52,318 nt of DNA from an uncultured Clostridium sp. GTDB lineage: Bacteria > Bacillota > Clostridia > UBA1212 > UBA1255. Below the pieces are notes generated by a model. That model searched no databases. It was not told the origin of the DNA and saw nothing but the letters and a program-made list of their open reading frames with translations. The stretch covers positions 1 to 52,318 of the forward strand of contig UQSG01000021.1 in assembly GCA_900543695.1 (NCBI GenBank). Reading direction: 5' to 3'. The stretch's first letter is position 1, and every line of letters starts with the position of its first letter. The position numbers were made by a program, and so were the translations under genes. This document shows positions 36,185 through 44,339 of this stretch, piece by piece.

Positions 36185-36703
36185 TTGCCGGAATATATTG
36201 TTGAACCAAAGTCCAGAAAAGCATTGCGTCAACTTGCTGATATGCTACGGAACAAGCTTGGGCTGAGCGGGGAGTTGTGGATTCCAATTGTGGAGTTGCT
36301 CGACGTGTTGGCAGAAGTTTTTGAGGATTTCAGCTATGAGATCGTTCCAGATTCTGACCTTTCACCCGGTATACATGCCGAAACAGATGTACATACAGGC
36401 CATATCACAATAAAAGAGAGCGTATATGAGAGAGCCTGCGATGGAGAAGGAAGAGATCGTATGACGATTGCCCATGAAATAGGCCATTATTTTACGCTCT
36501 GCTTTTGCGGCTTTAAATTGCACCGCAATTTTCGACGGCAAAAGGTAAAGCCATTTTATGATCCGGAATGGCAAGCTAAATGTTTTGCTGGCGAATTTAT
36601 GGTATCCAGTCAATTGACAAGTTGCATGTCACCAGAGGAAATAGCAAAATTTTGCGGAGTTTCGCTTGATGCTGCTACATATCAGGCGAAGCACAGAAAT
36701 TGA
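36185..36703 (+). CDS. ImmA/IrrE-family metallopeptidase
   Basis: Zinc peptidase of 172 residues with the HEXXH motif in MTIAHEIGHYF (residues about 95-105) and the COOH-side acidic region (CFAGEFMV) that supplies the third ligand. In ImmA-type systems the protease cleaves the partner repressor and induces the element. The start is TTG at 36185, just behind the XRE stop and its AAGGAGG. All active-site residues seem present, so it may still act on the XRE protein. Confidence 0.88.
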   Translation: MPEYIVEPKSRKALRQLADMLRNKLGLSGELWIPIVELLDVLAEVFEDFSYEIVPDSDLSPGIHAETDVHTGHITIKESVYERACDGEGRDRMTIAHEIGHYFTLCFCGFKLHRNFRRQKVKPFYDPEWQAKCFAGEFMVSSQLTSCMSPEEIAKFCGVSLDAATYQAKHRN

Positions 36704-36747
36704 AAGGCGGTGATGTACCCTTGAATGTATTGAATCAAAAAAGAAAA

Positions 36748-36843
36748 GCACCTTGCAGATTGTTGCGACCAATCTGTAAAGTGCCGTTCTCCGGATATTG
36801 CTATCCGTTCTCTGTATATATGATTATAGCAGCTTCCGGAGAA
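36748..36843 (+). ncRNA. Structured leader before the DUF4417 gene
   Basis: In the 192-nt gap after the peptidase gene, GCACCTTGCAGATTG (36748-36762) pairs with CAATCTGTAAAGTGC (36770-36784), and TTCTCCGGA (36788-36796) can pair either locally with TATCCG or at long range with TCCGGAGAA (36835-36843). The stems are mutually exclusive in part. This resembles a cis-acting leader or small RNA; no known family was recognised. A 68-codon reading frame crosses it, with weak coding character. Confidence 0.5.
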
Positions 36844-36895
36844 AAAATCAATTCGTTTTGCAAAAAAACTAAATTTTTCTATGGAGGTAGTATAA

Positions 36896-37519
36896 TTGAC
36901 AAGTAAAGCAATGAGGGATGACCCTCTGTTCATGCGAAATACTTTTTCATCCGTTGGCAAGTGGGGCATACCGCTTGTCCACAAACAGGAATTTCCTACC
37001 AATGATATTCAATTGGTAGCCTGTTCGGATACAAGAGCAAACGATAACGAAGAAAACAAGAAAAAAGGCGTACATTTTTTTGTTGATGATTATCGCTTTT
37101 CGGGAATTTATAATCACCCTGACCGTTCTTTAGAGCGCTATGCCCAATACGCTTTTTTGCTCACACCCGATTTTTCCACATATGCCGATATGGATTTATG
37201 GCGGCAGCTTGAAAGCGTTGCAAAAAATCGTTGGGTCGGCGCATATTGGCAAAATAAGGGCTTAACAGTCATTCCCACAATCAGCTGGAGCAACAGCAGA
37301 AGTTTTGAATTTTGCTTTGACGGTGTGGAGCCGGATGCGGTGGTTGCTGTTGGCATGGTCGGGTGTAAGAATTCACGCACAGGCTTTATGCGCGGCTACA
37401 ATGAAATGTTAAAGCGCATACATCCGGAGAAAATCATTGTTTTCGGTACGCCGTTCCCGGAAATGGAAGGCAATATCCTGTCTGTAGACTATCTTTCTTC
37501 CCGAAAGGTGGTGCGCTGA
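36896..37519 (+). CDS. DUF4417 family protein
   Basis: Protein of 207 residues that I assign to DUF4417, found in mobile elements of Firmicutes, with no known function to me. Recognisable stretches are FSGIYNHPDRSLERYAQYAFLLTPDFS (in part), IPTISWSNSRSFEFCFDG and the closing FGTPFPEM. The start is TTG at 36896, 9 nt after GGAGG (36882-36886). A structured leader precedes it, and two small genes follow with 1-nt gap and a 4-nt overlap, forming a three-gene unit. Confidence 0.75.
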   Translation: MTSKAMRDDPLFMRNTFSSVGKWGIPLVHKQEFPTNDIQLVACSDTRANDNEENKKKGVHFFVDDYRFSGIYNHPDRSLERYAQYAFLLTPDFSTYADMDLWRQLESVAKNRWVGAYWQNKGLTVIPTISWSNSRSFEFCFDGVEPDAVVAVGMVGCKNSRTGFMRGYNEMLKRIHPEKIIVFGTPFPEMEGNILSVDYLSSRKVVR

Positions 37520-37520
37520 C

Positions 37521-37898
37521 ATGGGCGGCAGAGGAACATTTGCTGCGGGAAATCCCGTCCCTTATAGTTATGAAACGGTTGGAAAAATAGGCGGTGTAAA
37601 AGTAATAAAAGGTATAAATAGTGATTCAAAAGGATTGCCTGCCGAAGCACATTCAAGCAATGCCTATATACAATTACATCCGGATGGCAAGTTCAAGATG
37701 TATAGAGAATATGATAAAGACCATTATCTTGTAAAAGAAATCGCTTATCATCCCGAGCCACAGCTTACAGGAAACCACAACCCAGTTTTGCATATTCATG
37801 AGTATAAGCGGGACAACTTTACCGATAGAAAGCCTCGCCTCTTAACAAAAGACGAATATGAAAAATACAAAAAATATTTCAGGGGGTTGAATAAATGA
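37521..37898 (+). CDS. Hypothetical protein of the DUF4417 unit
   Basis: Protein of 125 residues, start ATG 37521 one base after the DUF4417 stop, with GGTGGTGCG upstream. The N-terminus MGGRGTFAAGN is a glycine-rich type often seen at the start of phage and element proteins; later parts are rich in H, K and Y (IHEYKRDNFTDRK). Function unknown. It ends in an ATGA overlap with the next gene. Confidence 0.6.
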   Translation: MGGRGTFAAGNPVPYSYETVGKIGGVKVIKGINSDSKGLPAEAHSSNAYIQLHPDGKFKMYREYDKDHYLVKEIAYHPEPQLTGNHNPVLHIHEYKRDNFTDRKPRLLTKDEYEKYKKYFRGLNK

Positions 37899-38185
37899 AA
37901 GGCGGAAATGTAAACACATTTATCGATCATACTACATTTGAGGAATGCGCCGCACTATATAAAGGTGTAAAATATTTTTTTCACGGTCTTATATACGACA
38001 ATGAAAAAAAAGAATATTCTTATGTAATCGATGCTTGGGACAGCAACGGCAACTACGAGCGAACCGTTTTTGACAAAACAGCGTCTACTTCAGAAGAATG
38101 TTTGAAACTCGCTCAAAACGAACCCATTTTTGATGGTAAAACCTTTTGGGAAGCCGAAGCGGACATGGAATGGGTTGAGTGGTAA
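37895..38185 (+). CDS. Hypothetical protein of the DUF4417 unit
   Basis: Acidic protein of 96 residues, start ATG 37895 overlapping the previous stop (ATGA) with AGGGGG upstream. It has no membrane segment or known motif. The close coupling with the 125-residue protein, and the opposite charge of the pair (basic then acidic), would fit two interacting partners, but this is only inference. Confidence 0.55.
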   Translation: MKGGNVNTFIDHTTFEECAALYKGVKYFFHGLIYDNEKKEYSYVIDAWDSNGNYERTVFDKTASTSEECLKLAQNEPIFDGKTFWEAEADMEWVEW

Positions 38186-38230
38186 TGGATTAGTGTGCTC
38201 GCTAAAGATTACATAGAAATCTGAATTTTA

Positions 38231-38341
38231 ACGGCTACCGGCTTCGATTCCTTTCTCGTCGGCTTCCGACTCGGCGCAAAAATGATTTTTGATACTTTTT
38301 GCAGCGATGACGCACCGTTTGAAAGCTACCTAAAAGAATGA
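38231..38341 (+). pseudogene. 3' remnant of a small element protein
   Basis: Thirty-six codons followed by TGA, with the motif FLVGFRLGAKMIFDTF, which resembles the C-terminus of short proteins carried by integrative elements (DUF6809-like). No start or ribosome site is present, so it is a 3' scrap. It lies in the 250-nt gap between the DUF4417 unit and the Sel1 gene. Confidence 0.4.
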
Positions 38342-38441
38342 AAATAGATTCGTCGTTATTTTGTAATCAAGGACTTTATCTTTTGTATGAAAGAAGGTAA
38401 AATATTATTAAATAAAAAAAGATAAAGAGGTGAAACGGGGT

Positions 38442-39476
38442 ATGGATCAATACTGGTATTGCGGCATCCTGGTGAAAGGAATGGAAACCGTCTATTCTTA
38501 TATCAGCGATTCAGGAGAGATACCGTCTGGCTCTTATGTAATGGTACCGTTCGGCAGCCATAATGCTCCAAAAATTGGAATTGTAAAATCCTGTGGCGAA
38601 TATACAGCGGAGAATGTGCCATACCCGATTGAACGGACAAAACATATTATTCGAGAAGCTACAGTCGAAGAATATGAAAATCAACCTCCGCTTCCTCCGT
38701 ACTATAGAGACGATGACATTCAGGATGATCTGGATGAAGTGAATTGCTCCATTGAGATCAAAGACTGGGAAGAAGTTTATGAATGGGCATATTGTCACGA
38801 TAATGATTCAAATGAGAGAATCGCCAGAAAAGCTGTAGAATGTTACGAGCTTTGTTTAGAACACGATATGCCGGAAGCCGCTTTGGATCTCGGTAAACTT
38901 TATTATACCGGAAAGATTGTGGAACAGAACTATCAAAAAGCGTATGAACTTTATCAAATAGCGGCTGACGCAGGGCTGATTTCTGCAATCCGCAACTGCG
39001 GGTATGGTTTCTATTACGGACAACATCAGGATATTGACTACAAGAAGGCATATCAATATTTTTCTCTTGGCGCGTTGCTCCATGATGATGCAAATTGCTT
39101 GTACAAATTGGGTGATATGTATCTGAATGGTTACGGTGTAGCGCAAAATGAGGATTATGCTTTCATGCTCTATCAGAGGGCTCTGAGTAGGTGTAAAGAA
39201 AATGATAGGGATGCCGTTTGCATCGCTGACGCCCAATTCCGGGTTGGAAAGTGCTATCTTAATGGAATCGGTACATACAAAAATATCGAAAAGGCATATG
39301 AACTGTTATCCCTTGCGCTGGTGGGCTTCTATAAGAGAAGGAAAAAGGACAATTTTGTGATTGAGTTAATCAAGCCTACAAAAGAATTGTTGGCACAAGC
39401 ACAGGAACATCTCGACAAAGAAACTTCTGACTATCAGCGAAAGCCAGATGTTTTGCTTGACGATATGCGATACTGA
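38442..39476 (+). CDS. Sel1-repeat protein with PriA-like N-terminal domain
   Basis: Protein of about 344 residues. Residues about 1-75 (IPSGSYVMVPFGSHNAPKIG) look like the small beta-barrel found at the N-terminus of PriA; residues about 125-300 hold Sel1/TPR-type repeats (ALDLGKLYYTGKIVEQNYQK, KLGDMYLNGYGVAQNEDYA, RVGKCYLNGIGTYKNIEKA). Such repeats bind other proteins. No enzyme motif is seen. ATG 38442 follows AGAGGTG by about 10 nt; GTG 38430 is an alternative. It is separated from the DUF4417 unit by a gene remnant, so it may be independent. Confidence 0.7.
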   Translation: MDQYWYCGILVKGMETVYSYISDSGEIPSGSYVMVPFGSHNAPKIGIVKSCGEYTAENVPYPIERTKHIIREATVEEYENQPPLPPYYRDDDIQDDLDEVNCSIEIKDWEEVYEWAYCHDNDSNERIARKAVECYELCLEHDMPEAALDLGKLYYTGKIVEQNYQKAYELYQIAADAGLISAIRNCGYGFYYGQHQDIDYKKAYQYFSLGALLHDDANCLYKLGDMYLNGYGVAQNEDYAFMLYQRALSRCKENDRDAVCIADAQFRVGKCYLNGIGTYKNIEKAYELLSLALVGFYKRRKKDNFVIELIKPTKELLAQAQEHLDKETSDYQRKPDVLLDDMRY

Positions 39477-39501
39477 AAATCGCACATTCGTAAAGCGAAA
39501 T

Positions 39502-39532
39502 CTCCTTTGGTACAATTACGGTATCAAAGGAG
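39502..39532 (+). promoter_or_regulatory. Hairpin hiding the tnpV ribosome site
   Basis: CTCCTTTGGTAC (39502-39513) pairs with GTATCAAAGGAG (39521-39532) with one mismatch around a 7-nt loop; the 3' arm contains the AGGAGG used by the ATG at 39543. This would block translation unless opened. Confidence 0.6.
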
Positions 39533-39542
39533 GTTTTCTATT

Positions 39543-39713
39543 ATGACTAAAACAATATTTGAACAAACATGCGACACATACACCATTCAGGGCGACTATT
39601 GTCTGCCTAACCTTACATTACCCGCCGAAGAAGAACGCCAAATCGGCGTGTGGGCGCAGCGCCGCCTATGCTATTTAAAGCAGCATCACAAAATCCTGCT
39701 GAGTATTCCGTAG
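39543..39713 (+). pseudogene. 5' fragment of transposon protein TnpV
   Basis: Fifty-six codons match the start of the TnpV family of clostridial transposons (QGDYCLPNLTLPAEEERQIGVW, in part, then RRLCYLKQHHKI) and break off after about residue 49; full-length members have about 115-125 residues. The IS21-type end begins a few bases after the stop at 39713, so insertion or deletion at that end removed the rest. Confidence 0.7.
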
Positions 39714-39717
39714 CAAA

Positions 39718-39790
39718 CTGAACACCTTGACCGCCCAAGTTGAACAGTCTGACCGCCGAAATTGAACACTGCGACCGCAAGAGTTGAACA
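39718..39790 (+). repeat. IS21-type end with four phased 22-bp repeats
   Basis: TTGAACA (first copy CTGAACA) occurs at 39718, 39740, 39762 and 39784, exactly every 22 bp, and GACCGC follows at +11 after the first three. Such repeated sites at the ends are bound by the transposase of IS21-family elements. The unit starts with TG, as the family requires. Confidence 0.8.
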
Positions 39791-39900
39791 CTTAAAAATT
39801 TTTGTAACAGTGACACCCGCTTCAATGGGATGTGAAGTGTCGGTATAATGGATATATGCACTGCGAAAGCGGTGTAAATATTCATTAGGAGGTCAAGAAT

Positions 39901-40562
39901 ATGACCAATTACCGAGAGATTTTGAGGCTGAATAGTCTCGGTCGCAACAAAACCCAAATAGCCGATGCCTGCGACTGTTCGAGAACAACAGTAATAGCGG
40001 TGCTTCGGCGAGCTGAAGAAGCAGGTCTTTGCTACCCTTTGCCCGAAAGCCTTTCAGATAAAGAACTGTCTTCATAGCTGCATCCATCTGTTCAGGAAAA
40101 GCCTGTGTACAAAATGCCGGATTATGAGTATGTACATAAGGAACTGCAAAAAAGCGGTGTTACGCTCAAGCTTCTATGGCTCGAATACTGTGAGAGATGC
40201 CGTGAAAACGGTGAACTGCCATATCAATCTACGCAGTTTAACAAGTATTACAGCGACTATGCCATTAAAACAAATGCCACAATGCATTTAAATCACAAGC
40301 CCGGTGAAATTATGCAGGTGGACTGGGCGGGAGATACAGCCGCTGTTATCGACACTGTTACGGGAGAAATAATTCCGGCATATCTTTTTGTAGCTTCTTT
40401 GCCGTATAGTGGATATGCTTACGCAGAATCCTTCTTCTCTATGAATCAGGAATGTTGGACAGCGGCCCATGTAAATGCCTTTAAATACTTTGGCGGTGTT
40501 ACCCGTATCCTTCAGTGCGACAATTTAAAAACAGGAGTTATCTCTCACGGCAGAACAGAGGT
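39901..40562 (+). pseudogene. istA transposase remnant
   Basis: ATG 39901 follows TTAGGAGGTC. The N-terminal helix-turn-helix (GRNKTQIADACDCSRTTVI) and the first catalytic stretch (IMQVDWAGDTAAVID) plus the second aspartate (LQCDNLK) are seen. An in-frame TAG at 40075-40077 (codon 59, probably from CAG) interrupts the gene, and it is truncated at about 40562 before the last catalytic residue. Clearly inactive. Confidence 0.85.
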
Positions 40563-40567
40563 TACGG

Positions 40568-41242
40568 GAACCGGCGCTCTACAATGCGATCATCACGGCC
40601 ATTGCCACCGGCGCTTCCCGTATGTCGGAGATTTCCGGCAAGGTCGGCGAAAGCACCAACATTTGCTCCGCCTATGTGAAAAACCTGATTTTCCTCGGTA
40701 TTATCGAAAAAGAGACGCCTTATGGTGAAAAGGCGTCCCGTAAAGCGGTCTATTCAATTGCGGACAATATGTTCCGCTTCTGGTATCGTTTTGTGCCGGA
40801 AAACAATTCGATCATCGCCCGTGGCGCTGCCGACTTGGCCTACAAGCGCATCGAGCCGCATCTGTCCGACTATATGGGCAAGGTGTTTGAGGAAATCTGC
40901 AAGCAGTATCTCTGGAAGCTGCTGCTCTCCGGCAAGTGCCCGGTGGAGTTTTCCTCTCTCGGACGCTGGTGGGGCAACGACCCTAAAGAAAAGCGTCAGG
41001 CTGAAATCGATATTCTCGCCGAACAGGACAAAAACACCGCCCTTTTCGGCGAGCGCAAATGGACGAATGAGAAAGTCGACCTCGGCGTTTTGGAAACCCT
41101 CGTAAAGCGCAGCGAACTGTTTCCTTATAAAAATGTCCACTACTACCTCTTTGCCAAAACCGGATTTACCAAAGGGTGTATAGACCGTGCAACTGAGATG
41201 GGGAATGTGACGCTGGTGGCCTACAAAGATATGTTGCGCTAA
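40568..41242 (+). pseudogene. C-terminal fragment of a DUF234-type ATPase
   Basis: Open frame of about 224 codons without an own start: it reads EPALYNAIITAIATGASRM, MSEISGKVGESTNICSAYV and FRFWYRFVPENNSIIARG, the winged-helix and nuclease-like C-terminal half of AAA ATPases with a DUF234 domain (restriction-like AEIDILAEQD and ALFGERKW). The N-terminal ATPase half, with Walker A, is missing. An internal ATG at 40622 could start a shorter protein, but there is no ribosome site. It starts at the break with istA. Confidence 0.8.
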
Positions 41243-41289
41243 CGTCCGTGTAAGGATATAAAACATTCGCAAACAGAGGTGCTCACAAA

Positions 41290-41421
41290 ATGGTGAATGA
41301 TAAAATAAATGTAGTTGGTACAAATATTGCTGAAAAGGCAATAATGATATGGAATGTAGCAGATATGCTTCGTGACCCGTTTAAGCCGCATGAATATGGA
41401 CTTGTTATCCTGCCCATGATT
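41290..41421 (+). pseudogene. First 44 codons of hsdM, cut off by the CRISPR array
   Basis: ATG 41290, 8 nt after GAGGTG, encodes MVNDKINVVGTNIAEKAIMI and WNVADMLRDPFKPHEYGLVI, then LPM, a clear match to the N-terminus of the type I methylase HsdM (EKAxxIWxxADxLRGxFKPHEYGxVILPM). After LPM the frame runs straight into the leader-distal CRISPR repeat at 41423. The rest of hsdM and hsdS are absent here. The hsdR remnant at 34130 may come from the same system. Confidence 0.8.
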
Positions 41422-41422
41422 C

Positions 41423-43869
41423 ATTTCAATCCACGCTCCCCGTGTGGGGAGCGACATCACAAGACCGGAGTTGCAAAGGACGATCGTAAATTTCAATCCA
41501 CGCTCCCCGTGTGGGGAGCGACACCGACCTTCGCGCCGGTGCATTTTGATGTTCAGATTTCAATCCACGCTCCCCGCGTGGGGAGCGACGGAGCTGCCGG
41601 CAGTCACGTTCTACGAGCAACAGAAATTTCAATCCACGCTCCCCGTGTGGGGAGCGACTTTCTGGCAGGATTGTCTCTTATAATCGTCGTGCATTTCAAT
41701 CCACGCTCCCCGTGTGGGGAGCGACTACCGTTGGAGTAGATCCCCATAACTCCATTACGATTTCAATCCACGCTCCCCGTGTGGGGAGCGACGTCTTGTG
41801 GTTTTTCGCCGCATCAATTAATTTCTATTTCAATCCACGCTCCCCGTGTGGGGAGCGACCGGAACTTTCCCCACTAATGTTCCCCTGTATCTGATTTCAA
41901 TCCACGCTCCCCGTGTGGGGAGCGACGATATTCGCCTGTAACTTTCCCGAAAAGTGCCTATTTCAATCCACGCTCCCCGTGTGGGGAGCGACCCCGTAGT
42001 TTTTTTATCTCTGTATCCATTTTCTATTTCAATCCACGCTCCCCGTGTGGGGAGCGACCGTATCGGCTGTGGTCTCTCGATAATCGTCGAGATTTCAATC
42101 CACGCTCCCCGTGTGGGGAGCGACATATTCATCTCGCAGAACAATGGTTTTTGATTCGCATTTCAATCCACGCTCCCCGTGTGGGGAGCGACGGTTGCAA
42201 TTCATCCAAAATTTCCACCCGTCAACTATTTCAATCCACGCTCCCCGTGTGGGGAGCGACCTTTAGTGCTGTTGCACGGTGCTTCGCAAAAATATTTCAA
42301 TCCACGCTCCCCGTGTGGGGAGCGACTCATATTCTAATTGCTCAATCAAGCCTTCGTAAGAATTTCAATCCACGCTCCCCGTGTGGGGAGCGACAGCATC
42401 CCCGACCACAAGAGGCCCCTCAAATAGTAATTTCAATCCACGCTCCCCGTGTGGGGAGCGACCTTGCAGTAGGTCTGTTGATTGTTTGATGTTTGGTATT
42501 TCAATCCACGCTCCCCGTGTGGGGAGCGACGCGATACCCGATCCGACCTTCCTTACGTGTCGAATTTCAATCCACGCTCCCCGTGTGGGGAGCGACAGCT
42601 GATCCGCTTTCTGGTCGAGAAGCTCGTACTTATTTCAATCCACGCTCCCCGTGTGGGGAGCGACTCGCTGCACAACGTAGTGACACTGATTGACATCGAA
42701 ATTTCAATCCACGCTCCCCGTGTGGGGAGCGACTCAGCTCCGTCTCCGCCTGGAGGCGGTACAAAATATTTCAATCCACGCTCCCCGTGTGGGGAGCGAC
42801 ACAGCGCTGTAATTTTCGTTGATATTTGCAGATATTTCAATCCACGCTCCCCGTGTGGGGAGCGACTTTTGGTTCAACTGATCAGGCGGGAGGAGCGTTA
42901 TTTCAATCCACGCTCCCCGTGTGGGGAGCGACCTCTCGGCTTAAAGTCGGTTGTGATTACGTTGTTATTTCAATCCACGCTCCCCGTGTGGGGAGCGACC
43001 AGATCTTGATGTTTCTGCCGGCCTTTTCTTTTGATTTCAATCCACGCTCCCCGTGTGGGGAGCGACTCTATCACTTCCGGATCCTCGCACTGCATACTAC
43101 ATTTCAATCCACGCTCCCCGTGTGGGGAGCGACGTTCGTGTCATTTTTGTACCTCCTCTGCGAAATCATTTCAATCCACGCTCCCCGTGTGGGGAGCGAC
43201 CAAGTGCAGCTCAAGGCTGACGTCGACGATCTAAGATTTCAATCCACGCTCCCCGTGTGGGGAGCGACCTTTTGAGGCGTATTCATCCTCGGTTCCTTCC
43301 CATTTCAATCCACGCTCCCCGTGTGGGGAGCGACATCACAGTCGATTAATATGAACGCCGATAGCACATTTCAATCCACGCTCCCCGTGTGGGGAGCGAC
43401 AATGCCTAAACTCGATTGGTTGCAGTATACCGTATTTCAATCCACGCTCCCCGTGTGGGGAGCGACTCGAGATGGACACGCGCATCATTCTGGTTCCTAA
43501 GATTTCAATCCACGCTCCCCGTGTGGGGAGCGACAGTCTCGTGACGGAGCCCGCGTGGTTATCGATCAATTTCAATCCACGCTCCCCGTGTGGGGAGCGA
43601 CTTTGGCATAATATTCACCTCTCGATTTTTTGCATATTTCAATCCACGCTCCCCGTGTGGGGAGCGACTGCGACTGTCTTAGCCGCTGTACCCGCCGCTG
43701 TAATTTCAATCCACGCTCCCCGTGTGGGGAGCGACCGAGATTCCATGCGCCGGTTTCCGCACCCTTCTCATTTCAATCCACGCTCCCCGTGTGGGGAGCG
43801 ACCCTCGCTTTCCGGATCCGTTGTTCCGCTTTTCTTATTTCAATCCACGCTCCCCGTGTGGGGAGCGAC
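41423..43869 (-). CRISPR. Type I-C CRISPR array, 37 repeats, 36 spacers
   Basis: Thirty-seven copies of a 33-nt repeat, the first at 41423-41455 and the last at 43837-43869, with 36 spacers of 33-36 nt (mean about 34). On the minus strand the repeat begins GTCGCTCCCCACAC and ends in GGATTGAAAT, the I-C type. An 8-bp stem, CGCTCCCC/GGGGAGCG, encloses a 4-nt loop. Only one copy differs: repeat 41557-41589 has GCGT instead of GTGT in the loop. Orientation follows from the cas operon and the AT-rich leader on the cas2 side, so spacers near 43,800 are the newest. No spacer is present twice by eye. Confidence 0.97.
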
Positions 43870-44043
43870 AGCAGAAATATCCAAAGATATTCCTGAAAAA
43901 AGCAATATAACTTATACATATTGTACAAAAGCCAAAATGATTGATTCTATTTACTTACTGTTTCTTTTATGTATTTTATCGTATTCCACAAAAATTCGGT
44001 GCGAACATCACTGAAAAAACATGAGCATTTTTCCTTCGCACTA
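43870..44043 (-). promoter_or_regulatory. CRISPR leader
   Basis: AT-rich, gene-free 174 nt between cas2 and the newest repeat. The leader of a I-C array lies here and should hold its promoter and the adaptation signals. I could not fix a -35/-10 pair with confidence. Confidence 0.65.
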
Positions 44044-44334
44044 TTATAAAATCATCGGCTCCTCCGGACGATAAGTGCTTTTACAACCGAAATGTTCAAT
44101 TTTTTTCTCGTATTGATTTCCGAGATAATAAAAGCGCAGGCTGTCATTTTCCAGATCCATAATTGAACATAGCTTGGCTTGCAGCATCCTGCATTGCGCG
44201 GCATCCAGCAGGCATTCAAACACAGAATTTTGCACCCGCTGTCCATAATTTACGCACTGTTTAGCGATTTGCCGCAAGCGTTTTCGGCCGGCGAATGTTT
44301 CCGTATTAACGTCATAAGTAATTAACACAAGCAT
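44044..44334 (-). CDS. cas2: CRISPR-associated endoribonuclease Cas2
   Basis: Cas2 of 96 residues, which holds two Cas1 dimers together in spacer integration. It opens MLVLITYDVNTE with the conserved aspartate D8 and ends RPEEPMIL. ATG at 44334 lies 5 nt after the cas1 stop, with GGAAGTGAG upstream; a longer open frame upstream overlaps cas1 and is not used. Last gene of the operon, next to the leader. Confidence 0.95.
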   Translation of the reverse strand: MLVLITYDVNTETFAGRKRLRQIAKQCVNYGQRVQNSVFECLLDAAQCRMLQAKLCSIMDLENDSLRFYYLGNQYEKKIEHFGCKSTYRPEEPMIL

Positions 44335-44339
44335 TTTTC

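Larger units (their letters stand above)
39718..40562 (+). mobile_element. Truncated IS21-family insertion sequence
   Basis: Left end with phased repeats, a short leader and about 660 bp of istA, cut off before the catalytic glutamate. istB and the right end are absent in this window. The DUF234-type ATPase fragment follows directly at about 40565, so a deletion or recombination fused the two. Confidence 0.8.

Noticed and set aside
36700..36906. 68-codon frame across the DUF4417 leader
   Set aside because: No good ribosome site apart from that of the overlapping peptidase end; the DNA is dominated by inverted repeats. A leader peptide cannot be excluded.
38186..38441. Search for a promoter or RNA gene in the gap before the Sel1 gene
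   Set aside because: Apart from the small C-terminal gene remnant, I found no convincing promoter pair or RNA structure.
41659..42091. Shared TAATCGTCG in spacers 41659-41692 and 42059-42091
   Set aside because: Only nine bases in common; the remaining sequence differs, so chance is enough.
41290..44014. Many open frames across the CRISPR array with recurring NPRSPCGER, QSTLPVWGAT and SIHAPRVGSD peptides
   Set aside because: They are translations of the CRISPR repeat in three frames and not genes; only the first 44 codons of the frame at 41290 are real hsdM sequence.
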